64,000 nt of DNA from Naematelia aurantialba (lineage: Eukaryota; Basidiomycota; Tremellomycetes; Tremellales; Naemateliaceae): assembly GCA_021527695.1 (NCBI GenBank), contig JAKFAO010000002.1, positions 2,170,501-2,234,500 of the forward strand. The letters are read 5' to 3'. Shown piece by piece: positions 1 through 11,948 of the stretch. Position numbers and translations under genes: made by a program. The first letter of the stretch is position 1; the number at the start of each line of letters is the position of its first letter. The notes under the pieces were generated by a model that made no database searches, was not told the origin of the DNA, and worked only from the letters and a program-made list of their open reading frames with translations.

Positions 1-2003
1 TCATCAAGCTCAATTTCTTCAAGGTAATACTACCGAAGCATATGCAGACCGAAGCTGACAATCCAGAATGCCGAAGGGAAGATGCACGACCCCATCACAT
101 ACAAGGTCTTCTCACCCCATGTCCACATTGTCTTCCTTAAGAACACGGCAAGTGCCATCCCTGCAACCAGTGCCAATGGAGTGTATCGCTGATTGCCGCG
201 GTGCAGGGCAACGTCTTTGATATGGCCTCTTTGCAGCTCCTAGCGATCAAGCCCAAGATGTGGCGCGACTTGGTCACAGACGAGCCGTTCAAGCGGGAAG
301 ACATCATCACGATCCAGGTTAGATTCTCCCTGCTGCTGCCGTCCGGAAGCTGACGATGTATAGGATCCAAAGAACCTGTCATCGAGGGATCTTAGGGAGT
401 TTGACTACGTGAAGAAGGACAAGAAAGTTTCGAGTGAGGCACTGTCTCCATACTCTTACGCACACGCGCAGCTGACAGAGCCACAGGCGACGATCTCGAA
501 GGAGATCCGCTGCGAGGGATCAATGTAGAGGCCGCCGGTGGAGCTAGCAAGGTTCTGAGAATGCTTGCGGAGAAGGTGTGCAAAGCACGCTTGAGTGGAA
601 ACGGGAAGCTAACGATATATAGACTCGAGCAGAACAGCCGGTCGCGTCGTCGTCGACGGCAAAACCCGAGTCGTCAGAGAAGAAGGAGGGCGTCGTCGCA
701 AAGCGGAAAATTGAACAACAAGCATGTCAGTAGTCGAATCCTATTGAGGAGCTCAGCTGACCGATGTAGACAATGCGACCAACTTCACCACTGGTCGAGC
801 AGCTGCGTCGCTCACTAGTACCGCTTTGACACCGCAGACAGTGAATGAGCGAGCGTTGATCGACGAGGAAGAGTGTGAGCCAGGCATCCCCTCTTGATCG
901 ACTGTGAATGCTGACCCCAGCAGACATGTTCGAAGAGTTGAAACGAGCAACGAAAGAGAAAGACCGCCTAAAGTCAAAGGCGTATGCGACGATCATGACG
1001 AATTTTGGGGGTCTCAATGTCGAGCTGCACGGTGATCGAGCCCCAAAGACGGTATATAACTTTGTTCAATTGGCCAAACAAGGCAAATACGACAATGTGG
1101 TATTTCACCGATTGATACCTGGCTTCATGGTGAGTCAAATGCGCGTCTTCATGTGCCTGCCTTGCAGTCGGTTTAGCTCAACGCCGTTCTCGCCGCTATG
1201 CAGGTGGACGCTAATGATATGTCAGATCCAAGGCGGCGATCCGACCGGGACTGGTCGTGGGGGCAAGTCATTCTGGGGGGAGCCATTTCGCGACGAATTC
1301 AGCGAGAAAGGAGCGTACAAGCACGATGCGCGAGGTGTTTTGGTGAGCTTCCCCGCAGGTGACCGAGGAAAAGTTCATGAGCCCGAAGTCGATGGCGAAT
1401 TCAGGACCTCGCTCCAATACCTCCCAGTTTTTCATTACCTTCCGCTCTACGCCTCACTTGGACGGCAAGCACACGGTGTTCGGTAAACTCGTTGGAGGCG
1501 AAGACGTATTGGAGAAAATGGAGCGGGTCCATGTTCTGCCGGGCTCTGATCGGCCCGCCAAAGAAATTGTCATTCAGGGCGTCACTGTGCTCTCCGATCC
1601 ATTCGAGGCATACAGAGTGCGACTCGCTGCGCGCCTGGCAAAGCGGGACCAATCGGATGAAGCGACGCTGCGGCGACAGGAAGCACGGGCAGAACGGGAT
1701 AAAGACAGGACGACGTGGTTGGGTACGAACCTAGGCGAGCGGGGGGAGAGTAAAGGCGATAGAGAACAGAGGAAGAGGAAGGAAGCGGATATGGATAGTG
1801 TAGTGGGGCGGTATCTTGCTGGAGGGGCAGGCCTCACCAAGCCGATACCGACTGGGGCGGTGGGCGCGGGTGCCGTTAAGGGAGTGGCAATGGCAGTGGT
1901 AGTGGGAGGAGTGGGCGCTGCCGTGCCCGGGGGAGAGGTCGAGTTTGGAGGCGAGAAGAAGAAACGGAAAGCAGGTGGATTTGGGGATTTTTCCGGATGG
2001 TAG
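1..2003 (+). CDS. PPIL2-like U-box/cyclophilin peptidyl-prolyl isomerase (5' truncated)
   Basis: This is the 3' part of a PPIL2/CYP60-type protein, a nuclear spliceosome-associated cyclophilin with an N-terminal U-box; the first U-box half lies before the window. The first exons read IKLNFF, then [19 protein letters not shown] and [17 protein letters not shown], matching the region after the U-box in this family. The cyclophilin domain starts near 980 ([20 protein letters not shown]) and contains [22 protein letters not shown] and NTSQFFIT. The position equal to the CypA tryptophan that contacts cyclosporin is histidine here ([10 protein letters not shown]), as is common in PPIL2 proteins, so I infer weak drug binding. 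The C-terminus is a Lys/Arg-rich then Gly/Val-rich tail ending in FSGW at the TAG of 2001-2003. At least seven short introns interrupt the gene, for example about 1130-1225 and 1342-1388. The family call is firm; exact exon edges are approximate. Confidence 0.9.
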
Positions 2004-3196
2004 AGAAGCAACCTGACCGCAGTGGGTTGGAGACTGAGGACGCTTGCCTTTGAACGTTTGCCGTTGGACGTTTGCGGTTGGAAACGTCGGACCGATAATG
2101 GTGTGGGGAGGTAGTCTACACATGACCCGTTTGGAGGCTCATCTAGGTGGAGGTGGCGAGGTAGAGATCGGTGCTCGCTGAGGAGGCGGGAGGGGATACA
2201 CTGGCATGCAAGATACGATACATGTATGCTTATTATCATCTCGGGCCGTTGCTTGTAGTGACAAGACAACTCATGTATGCTGTACCATCTCGTCGCTCTC
2301 GTCGCTCTCGTCGCATTGCATTCATCGCATTCGTGGCTCTTATCGCTCCCATCGACCTCATCGACCTCATCGCTCTGTCCCATCTCATGGCCCGCTCAGT
2401 TGCGCCGGCACCGGGAAATGCGCCGACGCCGATCTGCGAGTCTTAAAGGTACATTGCCTTTGGCCGATCTATCACTATCTTTGTCCTCGTCCTTGTCCTC
2501 TACGCCTGCAGATCCGTCATCGCTCTCCCGTCTGTCTCTGACTCTCCTCTGACTCTTCCTGTGCTGCTGTCTCTGCCTCTGCCTCTCAATCGCCATGCCA
2601 CTCGCCCATCGCCATGCCATGCCAAGCCATCGCCATGCCAGTCCCCCATGTAACGCTGTCGCTTTCGCTCTGGGCCGGCGGGGCAACTCTAACCATGCTT
2701 TCTATAGCCTCGTCCCTTGCCCTGGTGCCCGTTGCCAATTAGGGATGCTATCCTGTTGCCCCTCATATTATGCACGGTGTGATCCTACGCCGACCTCCAC
2801 CACAGCCTCCACCACAGCGTCCAGACCACACGGGCCGGACATGGCCGGAAGAGTACGAACTCTGCTCCGTCTGGCCCTCTGGTACCTCTGGTAGCTCTCA
2901 CTGCTCGGCTCAGCGGGAGACTATGGAGCGGTCATGTGCAGCGCTTCGATTGGCCGCTGGTAGGGTGCATCGATGACTCGATGCGTCGATGCCTCGGTGC
3001 GCCGGTGCAGGGTGAGGGTGTGGGAGATGAAAAGCTATGTCGACGGTACAAGAGCCGATCGCGCATCGTTGCGCTGTCGCCAGTCCGCTCTCTTGTTCAT
3101 TCTCTTTGTGTATATCTTTGAGTATCTCTGCGTGTCTCTGTATCTGTGTATATAGGTCTCCATCTGTGTATAGGTTTGGGAAAGAACAGCGGCAAA
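2004..3196. other. Intergenic region with CATCG/TCGTCGCTC-type low-complexity repeats
   Basis: I see no convincing gene here. The stretch holds short tandem repeats on the + strand: about three copies of a TCGTCGCTC-like 9-mer near 2289-2315, ATCGACCTC twice near 2348-2366, and a CATCGCCATGCCA cluster near 2590-2650. A TCTCTG/TGTGTATA-rich leader (3100-3180) runs into the start codon of the next gene and is probably its 5' untranslated region. Confidence 0.5.
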
Positions 3197-5278
3197 ATGT
3201 CTCAAGAGCATCAGATGAAATACGTCAACCTCGGGCGATCGGGGCTCAAGGTGCGTGCTTGCTCTGTCCTGAATTTCCGGGATGTGGGATGTGGGATACG
3301 GCCGTGAGCCTGGAGGCGTGAGCGGTACAGGGTGGGGAGACTATGGGTGGCGAAGAGGAAGGGAGGGTATGTGCGCTCAAGGGGAAGGGAAGAGACGAGT
3401 GCATGCAGAGCTCTGAGGGGCGAAGAGGGAGGTCACGATCGGCAGGGGCAAACGTTGTCCCCATCAAGATGCGCATCAAACTCTCGCATCCCGTGGCCCC
3501 GGTCGCGTTGGCGCTTATCCCGTCTTGTGGACCTGTGGTTCTGACGAAACTGCTAAATCTCGCAGGTATCCAAGTTGATCCTCGGGTGCATGCAATATGG
3601 ATCCGGCCAGGACTGGATGATCCCGGACCACGACGAGGGCATCAGGCAGCTCAAGTACGCCTATGACCAGGGCATCAACGTGAGTCCTTGGTGCTCCCCT
3701 GTCTGCCTGGCCGTCGGCTCGGACAGCGAGACGGCCAACGCGACACGGGCGGAGGGTCATACGTGGTGCTGATCGGTGCTCAGACCTTTGACACGGCCAA
3801 TGTAGGTTCTGTCCGCGGCCTCGTCTGTCTAGTCTGCGGAATCAGCGCCATGTAGATATCGCAGAATCTGCCCCTTGTGGAACCAATAACTGCACGCACT
3901 AGTGCCTCTCGAGCGTATCTGGGCGCAGGACGTCATATATCATCAGTGCTCACCGACTCTAGGTCTACTCGGCCGGCGAGAGCGAGGTCATCCTCGGCAA
4001 ATTCCTCAAGCAGCACGAGATCCCGCGCGAGAGCGTTGTCATCCTCACCAAGACATTCAATACCGAGGGCACGCTGGAGGAGAAAGGCCCGGCAGGGTGG
4101 ACTAACCATAGGGGCCTGAGTCGCAAGGTATGTCCTGATCTCCTCGACCGTTTGTCTGTGCATGTATTTGTGGCTGTGGCTGTAGAGATCTGTCCATAGT
4201 CAAGGTGGTTAGAGGTCGATAGAAGTGACGAGACTGACCATCCCAGCGCATCTTCGCATCGGTCAAAGGCTCGCTCGAGCGCCTCGGGCTCGAATACATC
4301 GATGTTCTGCAGTGCCATCGGTTCGACAACGAGACGCCCATCGAGGAGACCATGCAGGCGCTGCACGACGTCGTGCAGGCCGGGTGGGTGCGGTACATTG
4401 GTATGAGCAGTTGCTGGGCCTGGCAGTTCCAGCTCATGCAGCGTGAGTAGTATTCTTTCCGTTACCGCGTTGCATTCAGTCGGACTCGTCTTACGCCTCC
4501 CCTCCGTTGGGTGTGAACGTCGGTTCGCGGTGATTGGCCCTTACAAGCCATCGTCTGACTCTTTCGTAATTCTTCTCTGCGTGGCTATCAGGCGAAAGAC
4601 GGGAACTGACGCGAGCTTTTTAGAATACGCGCTCAACAACCGCCTCACACCGTTCATCTCGATGCAGAACCAGTACAACGCCATGTACCGGGAAGAAGAG
4701 CGTGAGATGATGCCCATGCTCAAACACTTTGGCGTCGGCGTCATCCCCTGGGGCCCGATCGCTGCAGGCCGTGAGTGTCGTGCATTGCCACCGCCATAGC
4801 GGAAAACAGAAAGTACCGGACGGCTGATGAGCCTATAGTGCTTTGCCGACCGTTCAAGGAGATGGACAGCACTACTCGAGGTGCTGGGCGGAATCGCGAT
4901 GGTCGTGGCGACCAGGTGAGTAGGCTTCGCCATCCGTTCTCCTCTTGTTTTCGTTTTAGAAATTCTCTTTATCGAAGACCTTGGTCCTTGGGATCCGCCG
5001 CGGCAATAGTCGGTGGGAGCTGACGCTCTGCTTAGCCGGCCGACAAGCTCATCATTGACAAAGTCGAGGAGGTTGCCAAGAAACGAGGCGTGCCTATGGC
5101 TGAGATTGCGGTCGCCTGGTCCTGCGGCAGCGAATGGGTGACGGCGCCCATCGTCGGCATCCGAAGTACCGAGCGCCTCGACGAGCTCATCAAAGGCATG
5201 CAGCTTGAGCTGACGGCCGAGGAACGTGAGTCGATCGACGAGCTGTACCTCCCCGTCAAGGTCAGGGGCCACAGTTGA
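3197..5278 (+). CDS. Aldo/keto reductase (fungal NADPH-dependent oxidoreductase)
   Basis: This is a cytosolic aldo/keto reductase with a TIM-barrel fold. The ATG at 3197 opens exon 1 (MSQEHQMKYVNLGRSGLK). A long first intron (3251-3565, 315 nt) follows, and exon 2 starts VSKLILGCMQYGS. The catalytic tetrad is visible: Asp in FDTAN, Tyr in VYSAGESE, Lys in VVILTKT and His in DVLQCHRFD. Later exons give IGMSSCWAWQFQLMQ, ISMQNQYNAMYREEE and IPWGPIAAG, then the cofactor-binding C-terminal part with IVGIRSTERLDELIKG. The stop is TGA at 5276-5278. About seven short introns separate the remaining exons. Sequence style matches the broad fungal family that includes versiconal hemiacetal acetate reductase-like enzymes and yeast Aad-like proteins. 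The substrate cannot be read from sequence, and no biosynthetic cluster surrounds the gene. Confidence 0.93.
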
Positions 5279-5658
5279 GCGGGAAGACCACGGGAGGTAT
5301 CGTCCCTGCTCAAGGCGAGGAAATACGTAGGAAGGAAGGGTATCTTTGTCTGTTCCAGTGCGAGACGTAGGTGGCGACAATCAGGTATACATGCATGCTG
5401 TTGGAGTCTTGAGGAGCTGGGTAGTGGCGTGGCGCTGTTGGGATCTCGACTGCCACTCGACTGCCACGAAGACACATCCTTTGGTGGCCCCAGCGTTGCA
5501 CCGTCGGATCGACAATCCGTCGACCCGTAAACCAGCGCTTAGCCTTCTTCTTTCCTTCTACTTTCATCCCCTCCTGGCCATCCTGTTCTTTTCTCTAGTA
5601 CACTCGCATAGCTTTCGGCGGTAGCAGTGCCGTGTCGCTCTACGAGCGTCGTGGCACC

Positions 5659-7411
5659 ATGGACGAGTCTGATCCCCAAGGAGACGTGGATATGTTCGTT
5701 TCACCGTAGTAACCCTCCTGTCTTTGTAACGCTGACGGCCACCACAAGGTCCCAGTCCAGTGGGGATTACACGACCACCACGGGCGACGCGATCAGCGAG
5801 TCGGATGAGGAGTCGCCCAAGATCCCTGAACTGCCGTTACCCGAATTCCTGCCCGCCGACTACCAGTACCCTGTCACAATCCCTGCCTGCACGTCCCAGA
5901 TCTCTCACGCGTCCTATCCTCCCAACTGCCGGCTGCCGCCTGAGCTCCTTTCACGGTGCTTCCTCTTCCTCACGGACCGGGCTTCACAGGCCGTGTCATT
6001 GCGCATCTGTAAATGGCTTTACTGGAACGCCCAGCCCGCCTCCAACCTCTACAACATTGTCCACGCGAAAGCGGATGGCGGGTCATACGCTCTAACCGGT
6101 TGGACCACCGGCCTCGTCAAGACCCCGGCATCCGAAGACAGCGCTGCGGCCAGACTGGCACTTACACCTGCACCGGCACCCCGTTTCCTGAATACCAAGT
6201 TGGATCTCCTGCGCCACACAACCTGTCTGGTCATTGCTGAGCACATTGCGAAGAACTGGCATGACGGGCTCCGATGCCCCGCATCTGAACATCTCCTTCA
6301 CCGCATACCCATGCCCAACCTCCGCACCGTCACCTTTCGATGTAACGGTCTAGGCAATTTTTGTTCGGCCAATACGCATTGCTGCGGTCTGATCAGGGAA
6401 CTCCGGCCACAGAAGCTCGTGTTCAGAGACATGTGTGGGCCTATCCCTTCGCTGCCCAGGTACCGTGGACCGTCCCACGCGTTGCCGGAAGGTATCGAAG
6501 AAGTCGTGCTCGTGCTTGACCCAAAGAGGGGATTCAACATCTGGGGCGACGACCACACCACGTTCGACCACCCGCCGAGCACGCTCGCCAAGGTGACCAT
6601 CGTCTTCAACACTCAGCCAGGAGAGGAATGGACAGCACACAAGCGAAGTTCGCAGTTGGATTCTCAACAAGCCGAGGATCAAGATGGACCAGCTGCCGAA
6701 TGGCTTGACTATATCGTCGACGAGGTTGCGGTGATCGCCGTTTCCGGCCCGTGGGAGATCAGCATCATCAACGCCTCGTCAGTTTTGCATACTGAAGTGG
6801 GAATCGTGCAGCAAGACCCAGTCAAGGTGGACAAAGCGATAAAAGACAAGATCAAGCAGCGGGTCGAAGACAGAGTGGTCATGCGCTCGTTGATGGAACG
6901 ACGCGAGAAGGGCCAGGCAGTGTTTGCGAGAATTAACTTTGCCAGCATGGAAGACTTTCTCGCAGGCGGGGAAGCGTGGGTTGGGGTGCTCGAACTGCAA
7001 GAGGTCAAACAATGGTGGAGGGTCCTCGATGGCTACCCACCTGAGCCCGCAAACAAAGACCCAGGCGACGAAACCGGGAGTGGCAAATCCTTCGAAGAGG
7101 AATTGCAGTTTTCTTCCGTCTTCGGCGTAGATCTTGCCGATGAGACCCCCCCTTCGTCTTCCGACGGGGGTACGTCGAACAGTCACGAGGCCAGCGACGA
7201 GCTCAGTCCGGTGGTCGTGCCACAGCAGGGGCCGATAGATATTCCACTCCCGCCGACGGCCGTGCTGGACTTGCACGGACCACCCTTCCCATCGGGCTCG
7301 TCAGAGTCGTCCGACTCAACCGGGGAGTCGCGGCCCACATCGCCCAGAGCGCCTCCAATTTTATTCGGTTCAGGGCCCAACATGAACTCCGGATTCCTAG
7401 CGAGAGTATAG
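5659..7411 (+). CDS. F-box-like hypothetical protein
   Basis: An open frame from about 5761 to 7411 is very probably real because it is long and its composition is ordered. I place the start at the ATG of 5659. The long frame itself has no ATG near its 5' end (it opens with GTG at 5627), whereas ATG 5659 gives MDESDPQGDVD and can be spliced into the frame through GT at 5694 and AG at 5760, leading to GDYTTTTGDAISESDEE. An F-box-like segment lies near residues 100-150 (RLPPELLSRCFLFLTD, then RICKWLYWNAQPAS). The middle has irregular Leu-rich and Cys-containing stretches such as PNLRTVTFRCNGLGNFCSAN and IEEVVLVLDPKRGF. The C-terminus is acidic and Ser/Pro-rich, so probably disordered. If the F-box is real the protein would recruit substrates to an SCF ubiquitin ligase; that is inference. 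The gene near 34.4 kb has a similar plan and may be a relative. Confidence 0.7.
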
Positions 7412-8236
7412 AGCAGCCTACACTCTTGCACGAGGTGTACGTCGTGCTGTATCGTATCGGACTCGTGTGAGCGCAGAGAGATGACCCGACTGTGCGATTC
7501 ATTCACTTTCCTTCCGGTCGACTGCAGAGCCTTGATCTTGTATGTAGAATATATGCATGTGTGTAAAAGAATGCCCCGCTGCATCCCCATCTGGCCCACA
7601 TCCCAGCACTAACCTCCGTGAGCATATTCTCTGACTCCTGACTCGATGGAACGACACCATGGCCACTGCAGACGCGGAACTGGTGGAGCCAGCTGGCTAA
7701 CATTGGAATGGATCTACGGAGATGAGTGTATGCAGACTGCTGCTGCTGTACATGCCGAAGGGAGAGATACCGAGTGGCTACATGATGATGCATACTGGCT
7801 CAGGTGGAGGCGGTTTGGGTTTGGGAGTGGCAATAGGCTGGACCGAGACCATCCGCGCGTGGATGGGTACGAGGACACCGTCGGGGAACTAGTCTTGCGG
7901 TCAATATATACCCGGTGTGTACATCAACCGGAAAGCGATCGGGGCCGTAAATGTGAATGTACGGGTATGAGGGAGCGTACCATTGTTCCGGGGGGAAAGT
8001 ACATTCTGCCTTTGTCAGCTGGAATCGCTCGCGTTATCGGGAGAATGGTCGTGTAGAGAACACAGGCAGAACGTGAAAATAGAACTGTCTGTCCAGGTGG
8101 GCGTTGTAGGCTGTTTTTTCGTCACCGAGTCTCGCCGGAGGTGTGTGCGACTTTATGGAAACGAACAAAAGTGCCAATGCATTGCAGAGGCGATTCGCCA
8201 CTCACCCATGCTGCAAGACCTGTTGCCACAAGCCGA
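7412..8236. other. Intergenic region, no supported gene
   Basis: This lies between two convergent genes. Several frames stay open for 60-140 codons on either strand, but none shows motifs, family resemblance or good splice structure. The first 200 bases are probably 3' untranslated region of the F-box-like gene. Confidence 0.4.
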
Positions 8237-8769
8237 TCAGCGACAGCTCTGACGAGATTTCGCAGCAGCGAAGTGTGACGCTCAGGGGGCAGGAGAAGAC
8301 GCGGAAGACGGGGAAGATGCGGTGGGAGGGAAGAAGTAGACGATAGGGCGATATGACAATAGGACGATGCGGCTCACAGTGTGGTTCGGAATGGCGCAGC
8401 CGAGGGGGAACATGGATCCGGCGGGGATGATGAATCCGTCCGCGGTTTTGCCTTCTTTCGTGATATGGTCGATGGTCGTGCTTGGCCCCTGGGGCGGAGG
8501 CTTCAGCTCGTCCGAGGCGGAGGCATGGATATCATGAGAAGAAGGGATCGAGCGGGGGTAGGTGTGCCCCGACATCGGCCGGGCGATGGAGCCCTGACTC
8601 CAGACACCGACCTGGTCCAGAAGGGATTCACTAGACTCACAAACTCAGGCTTGGGCCATACCGTCTCTGTGTCCTTGTCGTTCTTGGCGCCCGGACCGCG
8701 CTTGGCAGCCGCTTTGGTCTTGAGGATGTTCACCTCGGAGGGCATGTTGGTTGCTGGTCTTGCTGACAT
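8237..8769 (-). CDS. Hypothetical small protein
   Basis: I do not recognise this gene. Exon 1 starts at ATG 8769 (MSARPATNMPSEVNILKTK) and ends at PKPEF before a GTGAGT donor. An intron of about 45 nt leads in phase 0 to VGVWSQGSIARPMSGH, and the exon continues with TTIDHITKEGKTADGFIIPA and GSMFPLGCAIPNH. A GTGAGC donor then precedes a possible tiny last exon (SCR and stop at 8239-8237); without that splice the frame ends at 8282. The product would be about 120 residues: a Lys-rich basic N-terminus, a Pro/Ser-rich middle and a hydrophobic end. There is no signal peptide and no known domain visible. It sits on the same strand as IMP3, about 750 bases downstream. Two consistent splice donors and a sensible phase support it; the absence of homology knowledge keeps confidence low. 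Confidence 0.45.
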
Positions 8770-9515
8770 GGTGTCGACTACCCAGGGGAAGCTCCAAGAC
8801 GGCGGATACGATAGATGACCACGAGGGTTAGTTCTAGACGAAGATTAGTTCCGGAGGAGGGGTAGCACAGAAGACGACTAGTACGGACGAGGATTTGTTC
8901 ACGACGTTCAGAGGTAAAGTCGTAGCCGAGGAGCTTGCAGGACACCCTGTGGCGATGAAAGGAAGAGAACAAGGAGTATATCGCACAAAGGACCAAGTGG
9001 TGACGATGGTGTCTACTCGAGATTTGGGAGCGGGGGGTTGGGAAGGCGGGGCAGCACCCAAAGCTCGAACACAATACCAGCTACGTGGCCTGGAATACGG
9101 CATAGCAACAGGGCAGAACGATAATGCAAAGTGGAAACGGTACAGAATGTATATATTATAATCCTCAGTCCAACGCAAGTATCCATGTCCTCCCATAGAC
9201 TCGGCACAAGCTCTCCTCCCGGCACCCTGACCTTGATCTATCCGAATCAAACTCGCACCGGCGCTGGGGCTGACACCTCACCCGCCGTCCACCTCGCCCG
9301 CCTCGCTCGACGTGGTCGGTGTGGCGGCGGCAGCGTGCGCGTCGTCGGCGTCGGCGTCGCCCATGCTTGGACCCACGCCAACCCTGCACGCCTCGACGGT
9401 CGGACATTGTATCCTGTCAGGCGTCGCGTCACGTGTCGTATATGTTTATGAAGAATTTTCGAATTCGACTTGTAACCAAGCGCCCGCTCGGACAAGAGGC
9501 AGCAAAGTATATGCC
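8770..9515. other. Spacer between IMP3 and the small unknown gene
   Basis: No gene can be supported. The part next to 8770 is probably promoter and leader of the small minus-strand gene. The stretch 9255-9390 is GC-rich with CGTCGGCGTCGGCGTCG-type repetition and keeps frames open on both strands, which I read as composition rather than coding. Confidence 0.4.
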
Positions 9516-10753
9516 TCAGAGAAGGTCGAAATCGTCCAGCTGTCCATCGTAAGCTACATGATGCCCACATGACCTCTACATGAAAAGGAGAAACTCCAAA
9601 GAATCTAGAGCCTAACACAGGTAGAGTAGTGTGGGGAAAACGAGAACACGAGAGAGAAAGAATGGTGGAGGTAAAGAAGGAAGATATAAAGTCGCGACAC
9701 CGCATCACTCACCTCGTCGTTGTACTTGGCAATCGTGCGCTTCCTGGCACTTGCATCGACCCAAGTGACAAAGTCTTCCATGTGACGAGTGATGAGCATC
9801 GCTGGGTCGGTAATGGGAGTTGGTCCGACCCGGACATGGCCCTGCTCAATGGTGCGGACGGCCTGAGGGCTGTCAGTACGACAACAAACGATGGCGAGCT
9901 TCGATATCTCATACAACAACCCTCCCCATCGTCTCCTGTCCCTTCAAGGGCAGGGTCGTGATGAACGTCGTGGGCCAGTGTGATGGTCCTCCTCACCGAC
10001 CTACGTTTACACCAGGTTGGCGTCCCCTCCTTCACTTCTCACCCGTCACAGTTTATGCACAGACCCAGTTTCACCATATCGACGCTCGAAGCACACCAGA
10101 AAGCGATAATGCACTCACATCAGAGACGGTCTCAGCCATCTTTAACCGCGCAACGACGACAGCCAGTCTTCTCCTCGCCACGGACGACACAGTGACCTTG
10201 TTCTCAATGTCGGACGGTTTGGCGCTGACATCTGTTCAAGAGACAAGGAAAGCCCACGGTTAGCCTCGATTCAAAGCTTTTACGTCTCGAAGAAGTATAG
10301 AGAGAAGGAACCCACCAAGCACACCCATATCGTACAGCTTGTTCAGGATCTCGGACTCCTTCTGCTGACGGTACGGGTCCTCGGCTGGAAGGAGCGACAG
10401 GCGATGGATCAGCGACCGCAGAGAGCCACAGAGCTTGTTGTATCTGCCTAGGTGAGCTGCATCCATGCGCAGGTGCCACGATATTGCGCTATGGGTAAGG
10501 ACAAGATACAGTCTGTACGCGAAGAGACGGCGAGCTGCACCGCACCGCACTCACTTGTGATAATCCTCCCGATCCTGGATGTGGTACATCCGCATGACTT
10601 TAGTCTCGCGCTGACTGGCATCTTGTTTCCACTGAGACGGGTCAGGCAGGCAACAGACACTGCAAAGGCGACAACTGAACAGAGGGGGTAGCGTACATTC
10701 AGAAAATCGACCTTCTTGAGAAGCTTTTGCTCGTGGTGTTTGAGCTGACGCAT
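9516..10753 (-). CDS. IMP3: U3 small nucleolar ribonucleoprotein IMP3
   Basis: IMP3 binds U3 snoRNA and the pre-18S rRNA in the small-subunit processome and is needed for early nucleolar pre-rRNA cleavage. ATG 10753 opens [19 protein letters not shown]. Later exons give the motif-rich body: [15 protein letters not shown], then [30 protein letters not shown], and after another intron [20 protein letters not shown]. The S4-like RNA-binding part reads [20 protein letters not shown] and [20 protein letters not shown]. The final tiny exon (LDDFDLL, stop TGA at 9518-9516) is joined through a 174-nt intron to KYNDE, reproducing the family's conserved C-terminus exactly. Six exons in all, about 185 residues, the usual length for the family. 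Confidence 0.96.
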
Positions 10754-11948
10754 GGCGACGAAGGAGTGCGAGCGAGTGGGATACTCTATGCGGCTTGTAT
10801 GTGATGCTGTGGCCTGCACAAGAGCTCCAATGTCACGGGCTGCAAAATTCTCGACAGGTTGAGGTAGGCGGGGAGACGAGATTCACCTTGACAGTTTGTC
10901 GGCCTAAAAACTAATCACATATAAACGGAATCAAATAACGAATTTCCCCGCGGCCCAATACTCTCTCTCTCTCTCGGACGCAACCTACTAAGACTGCTCT
11001 CCTATTAATCATTCCCCCGCCGCTCTTCTTCCTCTCTCTGCATTGTTCCCCCCCTTCTCCCTCAGCATAAACACTCCTCTGTCTGCGGCATAGCTGGCGC
11101 ACTTCCTAGTTCCTATCACTATCGCCACCACACTCGCATAAGGCTCATCAGCGGCACGTCAACTTTCGGATCCGTCCACGCGGCCACTCGCAAGCTCTCC
11201 GACTCGGGGGGTCTCGCTCACTATCCTGAAAGTTGCAAAGTCTGTAATTTGAAAAGGTGCTGGGAGTTCAATTAAGAGGTAGCAGCTCTGTAGGTGGATA
11301 GGGCGGACAGCGGAGCAGGAATCTCGCAGCTCTGTCAAAAGACATCGGGTGAGTAGAGTGGTGGATCAACTCTGATGTTTCCGTCTCTGGTATGTCTGGG
11401 TACCAAGTGCTGACATATCGCTTTGCCTCCCCCATTCCCAGTCCATCCCCATTGTCGTTGCATCGCTTCATTGGCTTGGATCAGCGGACCATCAAGTCAA
11501 GAGTCGCCAGTGCGGCGTCAGCTCCACTCCTTGCCGTGAGCTCTTCCGTCCTTCCTTGGTCTTTTCTACCTCGCCTTTCCTCACGTCTTTTCTGCCTTTG
11601 TGTCCCGCAATCGCCAAGTTCAAACGTGGTTTCTCACACAACTTGTGTCATTGCATAGTGTTGCAGATACGGGCGGGAGAACGCCTGCTGTCCAGCTCTG
11701 CCAGCCTGCATCCTTTGATGCCTCGCTCCTTTGCTCTGCAGTCCCGCTTTGTCCCCACAAGTCCGTTGCCACTGCATTCCATCTTTGAGTGGTTCAAAAG
11801 TCGGGGAAAGGCGAGCTGGATCATCGGGCACCCCCCAGCATTGCAATTTATTCTCCTGATTGGACTGCCTCTGATGCTCGCAGTGTCGCGCTCCCCTACC
11901 CTTCTCTCCTTTCCCCAGCTCAACGCTCCCCGGCTCATCCCATACGAC
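10754..11948. other. Divergent promoter region between IMP3 and the La-domain gene
   Basis: About 1.2 kb separate two divergent genes. A pyrimidine-rich block with a CTCTCTCTCTCTC run near 10963-10975, and CT-rich sequence up to 11948, look like promoter and 5' leader. The La-domain frame stays open upstream of its chosen start, with in-frame ATGs near 11718 and 11873, but that stretch is hydrophobic and irregular and I treat it as leader. Confidence 0.45.

Noticed and set aside
1574..2383. Open frame of 269 codons on the - strand, Pro/Ser/Leu-rich
   Set aside because: Antisense to the low-complexity C-terminal tail of the PPIL2-like gene and the adjoining repeats.
2277..2552. Possible coding or CRISPR-like repeat at 2.3 kb
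   Set aside because: Units are short, contiguous and degenerate without spacers, in a eukaryotic genome; simple sequence repetition is sufficient.
11556..11948. Upstream in-frame extension of the La-domain protein
   Set aside because: The long frame begins without an ATG, and the stretch is hydrophobic and unlike the rest of the protein; MATSPPARDSQ at 11949 is a better start.
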